From Bosea sp. BIWAKO-01 (GTDB lineage: Bacteria > Pseudomonadota > Alphaproteobacteria > Rhizobiales > Beijerinckiaceae): a DNA stretch of 64,000 nucleotides. This document shows positions 26,527 to 36,348 of the stretch, piece by piece. Location: the NCBI RefSeq assembly GCF_001748145.1, contig NZ_BCQA01000001.1:5730501-5794500 (forward strand), read 5' to 3'. Within the stretch, counting starts at the first letter, position 1, and each line of letters begins with the position of its first letter. A program made the translations under genes and the position numbers. The notes beneath the pieces were generated by a model. It was not told where the DNA came from, searched no databases, and saw nothing but the letters and a program-made list of their open reading frames with translations.

Positions 26527-28778
26527 GCTGCTGCGCGCCGCCGTTCGACGTCTCCGGCACGTTCGACGGTTCCGCGGCCCGGCAGGAAATCCGGCTCGCC
26601 AGCCGCGAACTGGGCGACGGCCTCAGGCAGGCCGATCTCTCCGTTCCGGGCGTTCACTGCGCAGCCTGCATCCGCACGATCGAGACCGGCCTGATGCAGG
26701 TTTCCGGCGTCGAGAACGTCCGGGTCAACCTGTCGACCCGGCGTGTCGCCGTGAAGTGGCGCGGCGAGGAGGCTCCCGACCTGCTGGCGGCACTGGCCCG
26801 GCTCGGCCATCCCGGCCACCTCTTCGAGAGCGAAGCGGACCGGTCCGATCCGGAGCTCGCCCGCCTGATCCGGGCGCTCGCGGTCGCCGGCTTCTGTTCG
26901 ATGAACATCATGCTGCTTTCGGTCTCGGTCTGGTCCGGGGCCGAACGGGAGACCCGGAGCGCCTTCCACTGGATTTCGGCCGCGCTGGCCCTGCCCTGCC
27001 TCATCTATTCCGGCCGCGTCTTCTTCGACTCGGCCTGGTCGGCGCTGCGCCACGGTCGCACCAATATGGACGTGCCGATCTCGATCGGCATCTGCCTCGC
27101 CTTCGGTCTCAGCCTTTACGACACGCTGCATGACGGCCCGCATGCCTATTTCGACGCTGCGACCTCGCTGATCTTCTTCCTGCTGATCGGGCGGACCCTT
27201 GACCATCTCATGCGCGAGAAGGCGCGTGCCGCGGTGCGCGGCCTGATGCGCCTGTCACCGCGCGGAGCCATGGTGCTGCGGGCCGATGGCAGCCGCGACT
27301 ATCTTCCACTTGCCGAGATCGAGCCGGGTATGCGCGTCGTGCTCAACGCGGGCGATCGCATCCCTGTCGATGGCGTGGTCGAGGAGGGAGCCTCCGAGCT
27401 GGATTGCGCCATCGTCAGCGGCGAGAGCGCGCCGCGCTTCGTGGCCGTGGGTGCCACAGTGCGGGCGGGAACGCTCAACCTCTCCGGTCCGCTGACCATT
27501 GCGGCAACCGCAAGGGCCGAGACCTCCTTCCTTGCCGAGATGGTCCGGCTGATGGAGGCTGCCGAGGGCGGGCGCGCAGGCTATCGGCGCATCGCCGACC
27601 GGGCGGCCGCGCTCTATTCGCCGGTGGTCCATGCCACGGCCTTCCTCACCTTTCTCGGCTGGCTGATGGCAACGGGCGACTGGCATCGTGCGATCACCGT
27701 CGCCATCGCCGTGCTGATCATCACCTGTCCCTGCGCGCTCGGGCTCGCCGTGCCGATCGTGCAGGTGCTGGCGTCGCGGCGCCTGTTCGAGAACGGCATC
27801 ATGGTCAAGGACGGTTCGGCCATCGAGCGCATGGCCGAGATCGACATGGCGGCCTTCGACAAGACCGGCACCCTGACACTCGGACAGCCGCGCCTCGTCA
27901 ATGGCGGCGGCATCGCCCCGGCGGATCTGGCGATCGCGGCCGAGATCGCCCGCCGCTCCAGCCATCCGCTCTCGCGCGCGATTGCCGCTGCAGCGCCGGC
28001 CGGCGGCCACACGCTGTCGGACCTTCGGGAATATCCCGGTTTGGGCATCGAGGGGCGGCTGCAGGGGCAGCTCTACCGGCTCGGCCGGGCCGAATGGGCG
28101 CTTGCCGCAGACGTCTGCGGGCACGAGGCCGGTACAGTGCTCAGCCGTGACGGCAAGTGGCTCGCCAAGTTTGCATTCGAGGAGGCGCTGCGTCCGCAGG
28201 CGAAGGCCGCGATCGCTGCGTTGCGCAGCGAGGGCATCGCAATCGCACTGCTCTCCGGCGATTCCGAAGCCTCCGTGCACAGCATTGCCGCCAGGCTCGG
28301 CATCGGCACGGTCGCCGCAGGGTTGCTGCCGGCGCAGAAGGTCGAGCGGCTCGCCGCCCTCGCGGCCCAGGGCCGCAAGGTGCTGATGATCGGCGATGGC
28401 CTCAACGATTTACCCGCGCTCGCCGCGGCGCATGTCTCGATGGCGCCGGCCTCGGCCGCCGATATCGGCCGCAATGCAGCCGATTTCGTCTTCCTGCATG
28501 ATGGACTCGACGCGGTCCCGACCGCACTCGAGCTCGCGCGCGGCTCCGCCCGGCTGGTGCGGCAGAATTTTGCGCTCGCGATCCTCTACAATGCCGTCGC
28601 ATTGCCGATCGCGATTGCTGGCTATGTCACCCCGCTGATCGCGGCGCTCGCCATGTCGCTGTCCTCCGTCCTCGTCGTCGCCAATGCGCTGCGTCTCAAG
28701 AGCGGATCATCCGTTTCTCCTCAGCCAGCCGGAACGATCTCGGCAAAACCGGCGCTGGTCGCGGAGCCGGGCCAATGA
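26523..28778 (+). CDS. ccoI: copper-exporting P-type ATPase CcoI/FixI
   Basis: The 751-residue P1B-type ATPase supplies copper for cbb3 assembly. An HMA domain with GVHCAACIRTIE lies near residue 45, followed by membrane helices, the transmembrane copper motif CPCALGLA, phosphorylation site DKTGTLT, nucleotide-site His in SSHPLSRAIA and hinge GDGLNDLPAL. The extra cysteine-rich start MSCCAPPF is common in FixI. It begins at an ATGA overlap with the DUF2189 gene and overlaps ccoS at its end. Confidence 0.96.
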   Translation: MSCCAPPFDVSGTFDGSAARQEIRLASRELGDGLRQADLSVPGVHCAACIRTIETGLMQVSGVENVRVNLSTRRVAVKWRGEEAPDLLAALARLGHPGHLFESEADRSDPELARLIRALAVAGFCSMNIMLLSVSVWSGAERETRSAFHWISAALALPCLIYSGRVFFDSAWSALRHGRTNMDVPISIGICLAFGLSLYDTLHDGPHAYFDAATSLIFFLLIGRTLDHLMREKARAAVRGLMRLSPRGAMVLRADGSRDYLPLAEIEPGMRVVLNAGDRIPVDGVVEEGASELDCAIVSGESAPRFVAVGATVRAGTLNLSGPLTIAATARAETSFLAEMVRLMEAAEGGRAGYRRIADRAAALYSPVVHATAFLTFLGWLMATGDWHRAITVAIAVLIITCPCALGLAVPIVQVLASRRLFENGIMVKDGSAIERMAEIDMAAFDKTGTLTLGQPRLVNGGGIAPADLAIAAEIARRSSHPLSRAIAAAAPAGGHTLSDLREYPGLGIEGRLQGQLYRLGRAEWALAADVCGHEAGTVLSRDGKWLAKFAFEEALRPQAKAAIAALRSEGIAIALLSGDSEASVHSIAARLGIGTVAAGLLPAQKVERLAALAAQGRKVLMIGDGLNDLPALAAAHVSMAPASAADIGRNAADFVFLHDGLDAVPTALELARGSARLVRQNFALAILYNAVALPIAIAGYVTPLIAALAMSLSSVLVVANALRLKSGSSVSPQPAGTISAKPALVAEPGQ

Positions 28779-28993
28779 GCAGCCTCGTTTTCCTTGTCCC
28801 ACTGGCCCTCCTGCTCGGCGCCTCGGCGCTCGCCGCTTTCCTCTGGTCCCTCAAGAGCGGGCAGTACGAGGATCTCGACGGAGCGGCCGAGCGCATCCTG
28901 CTCGATGACAAGGACGACCGGATTGCAACAGAACACCAGGACGACGTCGCCCCGCTCGAGCGGACCACGCCGCAGAACATCCCAATGAAGTGA
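28775..28993 (+). CDS. ccoS: cbb3 oxidase maturation protein CcoS
   Basis: A 72-residue single-helix protein with the CcoS signature FLWSLKSGQYEDLDGAAERI directly after the helix. CcoS is needed to insert cofactors into CcoN. It overlaps ccoI by ATGA and ends the cluster. Confidence 0.93.
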   Translation: MSSLVFLVPLALLLGASALAAFLWSLKSGQYEDLDGAAERILLDDKDDRIATEHQDDVAPLERTTPQNIPMK

Positions 28994-29060
28994 AGGTATT
29001 CGCGGCCGATCAGGCGAAGGGTAAGCCAGGGGCTGACACGGGATTGGCTATTCCTCGCCG

Positions 29061-29480
29061 CTATGAGCGTCCGCGCGCGATGCAGAGGTCGGTCGCCCAG
29101 CCGAGCGCGATGCCGGCCGCGTAGGCCACCAGATTCCAGGGCGAGAAGACGCGCCCGAGCAGCAGCGCACCTGGCGTCGTCAGCCTGAAGGAATCGAGCC
29201 AGGGCGTGTGATAGAGGCGGCTGAGCTCGACGCAGAGCGCGACCAGCGCGGCAAGGATTGCAAGCCAGGATGCCGGCCGACGCAGGGCGATGATGGTCAT
29301 CAGCCAATAGACCATCGTCCCCCAGAGCAGCGAGCCGCCATGTTTCACCACGCCGAACGGCAGGCCGAGGCCCATCCCGAACCGGCGCAGGAGCAGCCCC
29401 GCAGCGATCGTCGCGAGGCAAAGGGCGATCATGGTCCCGCGCGAGCGCAGGTCCGCCTCAGGCACATTCGTCTCAGACAC
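29061..29480 (-). CDS. DUF2809 membrane protein
   Basis: A 139-residue protein with four helices and the DUF2809 features GLPFGVVKHGGSLLWGTMVY and VELSRLYHTPWLDSFRLT near the third helix. GTG at 29480 overlaps the end of the histidine kinase gene by eight bases, making it the last gene of the two-component operon. An upstream extension in the same frame lies within the kinase gene and is not needed. The function is unknown. Confidence 0.8.
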   Translation of the reverse strand: MSETNVPEADLRSRGTMIALCLATIAAGLLLRRFGMGLGLPFGVVKHGGSLLWGTMVYWLMTIIALRRPASWLAILAALVALCVELSRLYHTPWLDSFRLTTPGALLLGRVFSPWNLVAYAAGIALGWATDLCIARGRS

Positions 29481-31026
29481 GGGTTTCCGCCTCGGTCGCC
29501 CGCTGGAATGCCAGAGCGAAGGTCGTGCCGGGCGCGCCCTCGAGCAGCGCGATCGAGCCGCCATGCGCATTCAGCATGGAGCGGACGATGGACAGCCCCA
29601 TGCCGGTCCCGCCGCTATCGCGGCGCGTCGTGAAGAAGCTGTCGAAGATCCGCACCCGATTGTTCGGCGACACACCGCTGCCATTGTCGCTCAGGGTGAG
29701 GCGCAGCAGGTCCGCCTCGACGTCCGCGACGATCTCAAGCTCGGTTGCGCCGTGGCGCTCCGCGTTGTCGGCGAGATGGCCGAGGACGATACGCAGATTC
29801 TCGGCGGAGATGCGGATGGCGCTGTCGAGCGCGCCCTCGGCGCGTATCCGGATGCCGGGACAATCCCGCTGCAGATCGGCGATGGCCGGAGAGAGGCTGG
29901 TCGTGCCGCCGGTTGGCGTGCTTTCGGCGCGGGCGAGTTCGCGCAGGCGGTTGGTGATCGCGGTCAGGCGATGCGTGTCGGCGATGATGTTGCCGAGGAA
30001 ATGGCGGCGCATCTCCTCGCTCATCGCCGGACCGTCGCCGGCGCCATCGTCGCGTAGCAGCTCGGCGGCGCCCTCGATCGAGGTCAGCGGCGATTTCAGC
30101 TCGTGCGAGACATGGGCCGCGAAGGTCGCGATGAAATCCGAGCGGTTATTCAGGCTGCCGGCCATGTCGAGAAAACTCTGCGACAGGCGCGCGAATTCGG
30201 CCGTGCCGTGGTTTTGCAGCGGCCGCATGGCGCTGCGGTCGCCGTGACCGATGGCGGTCGTGCGCGCGATCAGGCCCTGCACCGGGCGGGTGATGGTGCG
30301 GTGAAAGGCAAGCCCGATCAGCAGGGTGAGCGCTGCGACGGAGAGGCCGGCAAGCACGACCTTGCCGCGCTCCTCATAGAGATGGCGGAAGACGTTGCTT
30401 GGCGTGCGCGAGGCGTAGAGCACGCCGGCGACGCGATCGCGCAGGATGACCGGCGTCGCCGTGAAGATGCGGATGCTGGTGCCGCGGCTGAGCGAGTAGA
30501 GCGGCGGCGGCGCATGGCTGGACACACGCTGCCGAAGCGTCGCGGCAAAACGCCCCTGCAGCGCCTGCCCGACCTCCTCGACATGGGCGAGCGACAGGCC
30601 GATCTCGTCTCGGCCCGCGATCACCACGCCGCGGGGGTCAAGCAACCGGAACCCGGCGAGCGTGTTCTGCTGCGTTTCCAGCAGCAGCGGCGACAGCCGC
30701 TCGCCGGCAGCCTTGAAGGCCGTATCAGTGGGCTGAGAAGCGGCCCGCGCGTCCGGCCTGCGGCCGAGCAGGTTGTCGCGCGTCAGGTCGAGACTGGGCA
30801 GGATCGGCCTGAACGGCTCGTCCGCCGGCGAGGACGGCGTTGCCGAAACGTGAGCCCCCAGCGCGGCGTCGGCCGGCAGGTTGCTCTCGAAGTCGCGCCG
30901 GATGGCGGCTGAGAGCGCCACGCTCTGGGCGATCAGCTCGGCCTCGGTCTGGTGGACGAGCTGGTTCTCGTAGATCCGGAAGAAGAACAGCCCGACGAGA
31001 GGCAAAGCCAGCACCGCCGTCAGCAT
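29473..31026 (-). CDS. membrane sensor histidine kinase (CreC-like)
   Basis: The 517-residue kinase has an N-terminal helix, a periplasmic sensor of roughly 250 residues, a second helix (VLAGLSVAALTLLIGLAF), a HAMP segment with TRPVQGLIARTTAIGHGD, HisKA with the phospho-acceptor in HVSHELKSPLTSIEG, and HATPase motifs LADNAERHG, DNGSGV and GTGMGLSI. Codons before the ATG at 31026 still read as helix (KWRPNLSLIVFL), but no ATG/GTG/TTG exists there, so the N-terminus is uncertain. It follows the response regulator in one operon. Confidence 0.9.
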   Translation of the reverse strand: MLTAVLALPLVGLFFFRIYENQLVHQTEAELIAQSVALSAAIRRDFESNLPADAALGAHVSATPSSPADEPFRPILPSLDLTRDNLLGRRPDARAASQPTDTAFKAAGERLSPLLLETQQNTLAGFRLLDPRGVVIAGRDEIGLSLAHVEEVGQALQGRFAATLRQRVSSHAPPPLYSLSRGTSIRIFTATPVILRDRVAGVLYASRTPSNVFRHLYEERGKVVLAGLSVAALTLLIGLAFHRTITRPVQGLIARTTAIGHGDRSAMRPLQNHGTAEFARLSQSFLDMAGSLNNRSDFIATFAAHVSHELKSPLTSIEGAAELLRDDGAGDGPAMSEEMRRHFLGNIIADTHRLTAITNRLRELARAESTPTGGTTSLSPAIADLQRDCPGIRIRAEGALDSAIRISAENLRIVLGHLADNAERHGATELEIVADVEADLLRLTLSDNGSGVSPNNRVRIFDSFFTTRRDSGGTGMGLSIVRSMLNAHGGSIALLEGAPGTTFALAFQRATEAETRV

Positions 31027-31097
31027 CAGGAAGACGATGAGGCTGAGATTGGGCCGCCATTTCGCGGCGACCCGGGCCGGGAATGAGCCAGGCGCGT

Positions 31098-31808
31098 TTA
31101 ACTCCCGGCCTCGCAGCGCCCAAGCCTGAAGCCGACGCCGTGCACGGTGTCGATGGCGCTGCCGCAGCCCGATGCCGCGAGCTTGGCGCGGATGTTGCGG
31201 ATATGGCTGTCGATCGTCCTGTCGGCGACATGGATCGCGCCGCCATAGGCGCTTTCCAGGATCTGCTCGCGGCTGAAGACTTGGCGGGGACGGGCCGCAA
31301 AGGTCTTCAGGATCGCGAATTCGATCCCGGTCAGCGGCAGCGCCCTGCCCGCGAAGCTGGCCTGATGCGACTCGGGGTCGAGCCGCAGCGCGCCCCAGGA
31401 GAGCGGCTCGGCCGCTGCGGCGGCAGCCGGGCGGCCTGGGCGCGTGCGCCTCAGGATGACGGTGACGCGCGCCACGAGCTCGCGCGGGCTGAACGGCTTG
31501 GTGACATAGTCGTCGCCGCCGATCTCGAGGCCGAGCACCCGGTCGATCTCCTCGTCGCGCGCCGAGAGGAAGAGGATCGGTGCATCCGAGGATCTGCGCA
31601 GCTGGCGGCAGACCTCGAGCCCGTCCATCTCGGGCATGCCGATATCGAGGATGACGAGATCGGCCGGCTGCCGCCTGAAGCTATCCAGCGCCTGCACGCC
31701 GTCCCGGGCGATGGTCGTCGTCATCCCGGCCTTCTCGAGCGCGAAACAGATGACCTCGCGGATATGGCTGTCGTCATCGACCACAAGAATGCGGGGCGCC
31801 ATCGTCAC
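31098..31808 (-). CDS. OmpR-family response regulator (CreB-like)
   Basis: A 236-residue regulator with a receiver domain (acidic pair DDD at 11-13, phospho-acceptor Asp55 in LVILDIGMPEMDG, conserved Lys in YVTKPFSPRE) and a C-terminal winged helix ending HVADRTIDSHIRNIRAKL and TVHGVGFRLG. It binds DNA when phosphorylated, most likely by the kinase encoded next. The gene starts eight bases after the DUF4153 stop. Confidence 0.93.
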   Translation of the reverse strand: MTMAPRILVVDDDSHIREVICFALEKAGMTTTIARDGVQALDSFRRQPADLVILDIGMPEMDGLEVCRQLRRSSDAPILFLSARDEEIDRVLGLEIGGDDYVTKPFSPRELVARVTVILRRTRPGRPAAAAAAEPLSWGALRLDPESHQASFAGRALPLTGIEFAILKTFAARPRQVFSREQILESAYGGAIHVADRTIDSHIRNIRAKLAASGCGSAIDTVHGVGFRLGRCEAGS

Positions 31809-31815
31809 GTGCCTG

Positions 31816-33444
31816 TCACTGGCCGGCTGGGGCCGGGCTGCTCGTGCCCCCGAGCGGGGCGGTGGGAGTGTTAGCCAAGTAGCGCGACAGGCGCCACGCC
31901 CGAAAGCCCCAGGCCCGCCAGTCCGCCTGCTGCCAGCGGTGACGATCGACCATGCTCACGCGACTGCCCGGCATGTATTGGCTGCCCGCCCAGATCGAAC
32001 CTACAACCGTCGGGCCGACGGCGGCGATGCGCGGCGTATAGCGGTCGAAGGCCGGGATCACCTGGGGACCGAGCGATCTCAGATAGGCGGCGTCGAGTCG
32101 CGAGCCCGTGCCGCGCAGCTCCTGGGAATGGCGGAAATTGTAGTTGGCGATCACCGCCGGCGTGTTGACGAAGCAGAAGGCGTAGAGCGCCAGTGCGAGC
32201 GCGGTGGCATTGGCCGTGACGAGCCAGTTGACCGATTTCCGCCGGACGATCTGGACGATGATCAGCACGAGGCCGAGCGCGACAAGCAGCATCCAGACGA
32301 AGGCGACGAGCCGGAGCCAGGTCAGCGAATAGGCTTCGACATAGAGATCGAGCCGGAGCAGCGACGAGACCATCAGCATGATGTTCTGGCCGACCCAGAC
32401 GAGGACCAGCGGCCGAACCAGGCGATGGCGCTCCGATGCACCGGCCGGCCGCATCGCGAGCATGACGAAGACAGCCGCCAGCAGCGCCGTGACGACGAGC
32501 GGATAGGCGCCGCGATGGGCGTAAGCGGCATAGCTCATGCCGTCCGGAAGCGCGACGCCGCCCCAGAGATAGGCGATGTCGAGCAGGGTCTGCACGGCAA
32601 AGAGCGCGTTGAACAGGACAAGCGAGCGCAGGATCGCCGTGTCTCCGAAGAGCCCGTGGCGATCAGGCCCGGTCACGGTCACAGGTGTAGCCGGGCTCGC
32701 CTTCGCCTTGCGCTTGCGGGCGAGCCGGACATGGAGCATCGGCCAGACCAGGCAGAGCATCATCAGCCAGAAGGCGGCGCGCCAGGGCGAGGCAAGGTCG
32801 AGCAACAGCCTGAGGTCGATGCGGTTCAACCAGATCTCGACGAGCGGATTGGCTGAGGCAAACAGCGTCGTGAACACGCCGACAAGCACCAGCGGCACGA
32901 TCCAGCTGATGAGCCAGGCGCTGCCCGAGGACTGGCGCGGCCGCCGCGCCGCGAGGCGACCGACACGGGCGAGATCCCGCATCAGCCTGCCGGCGCCGGC
33001 AAGCAGCATCAGCCGCGCCTGCCGGAAAAGCTCCTGCCAGCGCGCCTGCTGCTGCTGGCGGAGAATGACGGCAAAGGCCGCCGTGCAGAGAATGGCGACC
33101 AAGGCGGAGAGCAGGCTGACGTCTTCAGCGATGGCGAGCAGCCCCGCCCCCAGCACCAGGAGTGCCAGGGCACGCCTGCGGCCGCTGGCGCGGATAGGGT
33201 TCGCCCAGAGCGAGGCGATCGCCAGCACACCAAGGAAATAGGCGAGCGAGATGCCGAGCCCATGACCGTAGAACAGGATATCGGCCAGCAGCACCAGGCC
33301 GGAGGCGAGTGCGAGCCGGAGGTTAAGCCAGCGCGTCGCGCGGCGCGCGGAGGAAGCGGCCGTCAGCTCGGCTGACGGGGCGGACACGGGCTCTGTGGGC
33401 ACTGCTGAAGCGGAGGGCTCTGCTGAGAGTGAAGACATGGGCAT
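31816..33444 (-). CDS. DUF4153/DUF4173 polytopic membrane protein
   Basis: The 542-residue protein has about 11-12 membrane helices and a C-terminal soluble tail rich in Trp and Arg. The LVLFNALFAVQTLLDIAYLW and AYAHRGAYPLVVTALLAAVF segments are typical of DUF4173, a family of unknown function in bacterial inner membranes. ATGs at 33444 and 33438 are equally possible. Its position before a CreBC-like pair recalls CreD, the membrane protein of E. coli creBCD, although the families differ; it may be the output or sensor partner. Confidence 0.8.
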   Translation of the reverse strand: MPMSSLSAEPSASAVPTEPVSAPSAELTAASSARRATRWLNLRLALASGLVLLADILFYGHGLGISLAYFLGVLAIASLWANPIRASGRRRALALLVLGAGLLAIAEDVSLLSALVAILCTAAFAVILRQQQQARWQELFRQARLMLLAGAGRLMRDLARVGRLAARRPRQSSGSAWLISWIVPLVLVGVFTTLFASANPLVEIWLNRIDLRLLLDLASPWRAAFWLMMLCLVWPMLHVRLARKRKAKASPATPVTVTGPDRHGLFGDTAILRSLVLFNALFAVQTLLDIAYLWGGVALPDGMSYAAYAHRGAYPLVVTALLAAVFVMLAMRPAGASERHRLVRPLVLVWVGQNIMLMVSSLLRLDLYVEAYSLTWLRLVAFVWMLLVALGLVLIIVQIVRRKSVNWLVTANATALALALYAFCFVNTPAVIANYNFRHSQELRGTGSRLDAAYLRSLGPQVIPAFDRYTPRIAAVGPTVVGSIWAGSQYMPGSRVSMVDRHRWQQADWRAWGFRAWRLSRYLANTPTAPLGGTSSPAPAGQ

Positions 33445-33871
33445 GGGGTTTCGCTGATCGAGGATTCGGGTGCGCGGGGACCACGCGGCGGAGCGGGAAA
33501 AGCCAGGATGGCGGTCTCGGCAGGCAGCGATCTCGCCACGAGCCACCAGCCGTCACCGGCGAGTCGGCGCGGCAGCCTTGATGCGAGGGAACGGGGAGCG
33601 ATGATCTCTGCCATGCGCCAGAGATGCGGCAGCCGATTGCAGCGCCGGTCCGCAGAACGCTCAGGATTTCAGGATTGTTGTGCAGTTTTTGTGCAGGAAA
33701 CAGCCCCTGCACGGGAAGCGGCCGATCGTCGACCCTGATGACCGACAGTGTCGCTTGGCGGGGCAAGCCTCGGTGCTTCCGATACCACGATCGGTTTATT
33801 CCGCTTCAACCGCCCCGCCCGGCCTGCGACGTCTGCCGACGACGTTTCAAAACCCGCAGGGATCGATCATC
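33445..33871. other. 427-base divergent intergenic region
   Basis: Between the DUF4153 gene and the SDR gene only short frames without support are present. It should contain both divergent promoters; no clear operator repeat was seen. Confidence 0.4.
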
Positions 33872-34606
33872 ATGGATAAGGCGCTCGCGCATAAGAAGGT
33901 TCTCATCGCAGGAGGCGCATCTGGAATGGGCCTGGCGCTGGCGCGGCACTGCCTCGACGCTGGCGCCGAAGTCATCATCGCCGGACGCAATGAAGCCCGG
34001 TTGCGGGCTGCCGAAGAGGCTCTTGGCTTTCCCGCGGCGCTCACCGCCGTCGTTACAGATGTGTCCCGCGAAGAGCAGGTGGTGAAGCTCTTCGAGCACG
34101 TCGACGGGCTCGACCATGTCGTCTGTACCGTGGCTGATATCGAGGGCGCTTACGAACTCCTGCCGGCACTCGACCTGACGGCCGTCCAGAGAGCCGTGGA
34201 CAGCAAGATCTATGCGCCACTTCTGCTGGCCAAGCATGGCGTGTCGAAGATCGGTCGCGATGGCTCGCTCACCTTCACCTCCGGTATCGCGGCCTACAGA
34301 CCCTCGGCCCGCGGGGCTGCGGTGGCCGCCGTGAACGCGGCGCTGGAAGGGCTGGTCCGGGCGCTTGCGGTCGAGCTGGCGCCGATCCGCGTCAATGCGG
34401 TGTCGCCGGGCTGGGTCGACACGCCGATCTGGGCCTTCGTCGCCGGCGACCGGAAGGACGAGGTGCTGGGCGCCATGGCCGAGCGCCTGCCGGTCGGGCG
34501 GATCGGTCAGCCCGACGACATTGCAGACGCGGTTCGGTTCCTGATGGGCAATGGCTTCACGACGGGGACGGTATTGCATGTCGAGGGCGGACACCGGCTG
34601 ATCTGA
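33872..34606 (+). CDS. SDR-family protein lacking the catalytic Tyr/Lys
   Basis: The 244-residue Rossmann protein has the cofactor loop GGASGMG (residues 14-20), NAVSPGWVDTP and the C-terminal GTVLHVEGGH of classical SDRs. The expected YxxxK is replaced: Val151 and Asn155 occupy the Tyr and Lys positions in the AAVAAVNAALEG stretch, while Ser137 remains. A subset of SDRs with this change is known from annotation. It may bind a cofactor without normal catalysis. ATG 33872 begins the fold. Confidence 0.78.
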   Translation: MDKALAHKKVLIAGGASGMGLALARHCLDAGAEVIIAGRNEARLRAAEEALGFPAALTAVVTDVSREEQVVKLFEHVDGLDHVVCTVADIEGAYELLPALDLTAVQRAVDSKIYAPLLLAKHGVSKIGRDGSLTFTSGIAAYRPSARGAAVAAVNAALEGLVRALAVELAPIRVNAVSPGWVDTPIWAFVAGDRKDEVLGAMAERLPVGRIGQPDDIADAVRFLMGNGFTTGTVLHVEGGHRLI

Positions 34607-35494
34607 TCGGTTCGAAGCTGTCGCTGGCGGCCAGAAAATGCTTGAGCGCCGCGGGCTGGATGCGGCGGCGGCGCCATATCATCGAGAGCGAGGGCGGCGG
34701 CCCGGGCCATGGTGCTCCGGCAATCTCGCCGCGCTCCAGGGCCTCGGCGACGGCAAAGTGCGGGACGAGGCCGATTCCTGCCCCGCTCGCCACCAGGCGC
34801 ACGATCATGGCGATGCTGCCGACCTCGGCCGCGGGGCTTGGGCATGCGAGGCCCGCCTGAGCGAAAGCCTCGTCGAACAGACGCCGATAGACGCATCCGA
34901 CTTCGGTGACGATGAAGCGCGCGCCTGCGAATGCAGCAAGATCCCCGGCGAGCGCGCTGCGTTTGTCGGGCGATGCGATGATGACGAGGGGCGCCGCTGC
35001 TATCGGACGCCGGGCCAGACGTTCATCGAGGTCCGGCGGGTCGAAACGGAAGGCGACATCGATGTCTCCATCCGCCAATCGCCTCATTAATTCGCCGCTG
35101 CTCGCGATCTTGATCGTGAGCGTGATCTCGGGATGCTCGCGCGAAAAGCCTGCAAGCCATTGCGGGAGCTTCGCCGACGCGATGGTCTCCAACGCGCCGA
35201 TGGTGACCGATCCGGCAGGGCGCGCCGCGATCGCGCCCATCGCCGCCCGCGCTTCATCCGCCAGCTGCATCAGCTCCTCGGCATAGGGCTGGAGAACTTT
35301 TCCGGCAGGCGTCAGCTCCAAGCCAATCCTCGAGCGCGTGAAAGGGCAGCGCCGAGTTCGGTTTCCAGGGCCTGGATCTGGTCGCTCACGCTCGACTGCG
35401 CGAGATGAACCTCTTCGGCGGCGCGGGTAAAGTTCAGCGTTCGCGCCACGGTCAGGAAGGTCTTGAGCGATCTTGTAAGCATGACGCAGTCCAC
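34557..35494 (-). pseudogene. LysR-family regulator with a frameshift
   Basis: The first part (from 35494, or an in-frame ATG at 35482) encodes the LysR winged helix FLTVARTLNFTRAAEEVHLA then QSSVSDQIQALETELGAAL, and then runs into a premature stop. The next frame continues FTRSRIGLELTPAGKVLQPY and the full effector-binding domain down to 34557. The break is at a three-T run (minus strand, 35341-35343); one extra T restores LETELGAALFTRSRIGLELT. It is a single-base deletion or a sequencing error. The 3' end overlaps the convergent SDR gene by 50 bases. Confidence 0.85.
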
Positions 35495-35645
35495 GATTTT
35501 GCGTCGATACGCTACGCGGCGGGCCGCCCTCTGACCACCCGCCGCGCTCCTCCGAGCACTCGCAAACGGACAGGCTGCACCGCTCTTCCCGGCAGCGAGG
35601 ACCGCCGTGGGCGGTGTCGCCCATCCGATTCAATCCACGCGACTG

Positions 35646-36173
35646 CTAAGCCGGCTCCTGGGCCAGCGTTCGCGTCTGCAGGATGCTGACCGGCGGCCAG
35701 GACACGCAATCCACCAAATCGAAGGTGAGAGCAAAGGGCGCAAAGGGCCGCTTGGCCAAGTCGAGAGCAGCCTCACGCTTCGGGCCACTGATCGTCATCG
35801 CGATCGTCAGATGCGGCCACCAGTGCTCCGGCAGGTAGTGCGGGTCGCAGAGCGCGGGATCGACGCGTGCATGGAGTTTTGCGTGAGCCTCGATCAGGCG
35901 CTGAACGGGGCTGGGCTTCAACCAGAGCACCAGCGGCTCGGTATCGAAGAATGCCATCCGCTCGAAGGTCAGCGCGAAGGCCGGCTCGCCCTTGAGCGCC
36001 TCCGCGGCGGCGGCGAGGCTGGATGTCCCGATCGCCCGGTAGCGCGCCAGCGTGATGTGGGGGAAATAGCCGAGCGCGCGGATCGAGGGCGCGGTCTCGA
36101 AGGCCGAAGCCTTGTCGACCAGCTCCCAGAAGGGGGTTGCAGGATCCTGCGTGCGCAAGGTGATGCCGAACAT
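35646..36173 (-). CDS. 2'-5' RNA ligase / 2H phosphoesterase family protein
   Basis: A 175-residue protein with both HxT motifs of the 2H phosphoesterase fold: PHITLAR and PHLTIAM. It begins MFGITLRTQDPATPFWELVD, the first strand of the LigT/ThpR family. Members hydrolyse or ligate 2',3'-cyclic or 2'-5' phosphate bonds; the physiological substrate is unknown. Frames extending upstream of 36173 are low-complexity and were rejected. Confidence 0.82.
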   Translation of the reverse strand: MFGITLRTQDPATPFWELVDKASAFETAPSIRALGYFPHITLARYRAIGTSSLAAAAEALKGEPAFALTFERMAFFDTEPLVLWLKPSPVQRLIEAHAKLHARVDPALCDPHYLPEHWWPHLTIAMTISGPKREAALDLAKRPFAPFALTFDLVDCVSWPPVSILQTRTLAQEPA

Positions 36174-36348
36174 GAGGCAGCCTGTGTGCCCCGCCTCGCC
36201 CCTTCCTGCAACGGCAGAAGCGGGTGGCGCACCGCCGTGATCTCCGGCCCCTCCCCGGCAGCCTCGGCCGCGCGCCGATCCAGCCCCGATCTTCACCAGG
36301 TGCTGCGACCTGCACGGCCGGGCTTAGGGATGACCGGCGCGCACTCCG

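Noticed and set aside
30900..31090. A longer N-terminus for the sensor kinase
   Set aside because: In-frame codons upstream of 31026 look like the start of the first helix, but there is no ATG, GTG or TTG, so the extension was not annotated.
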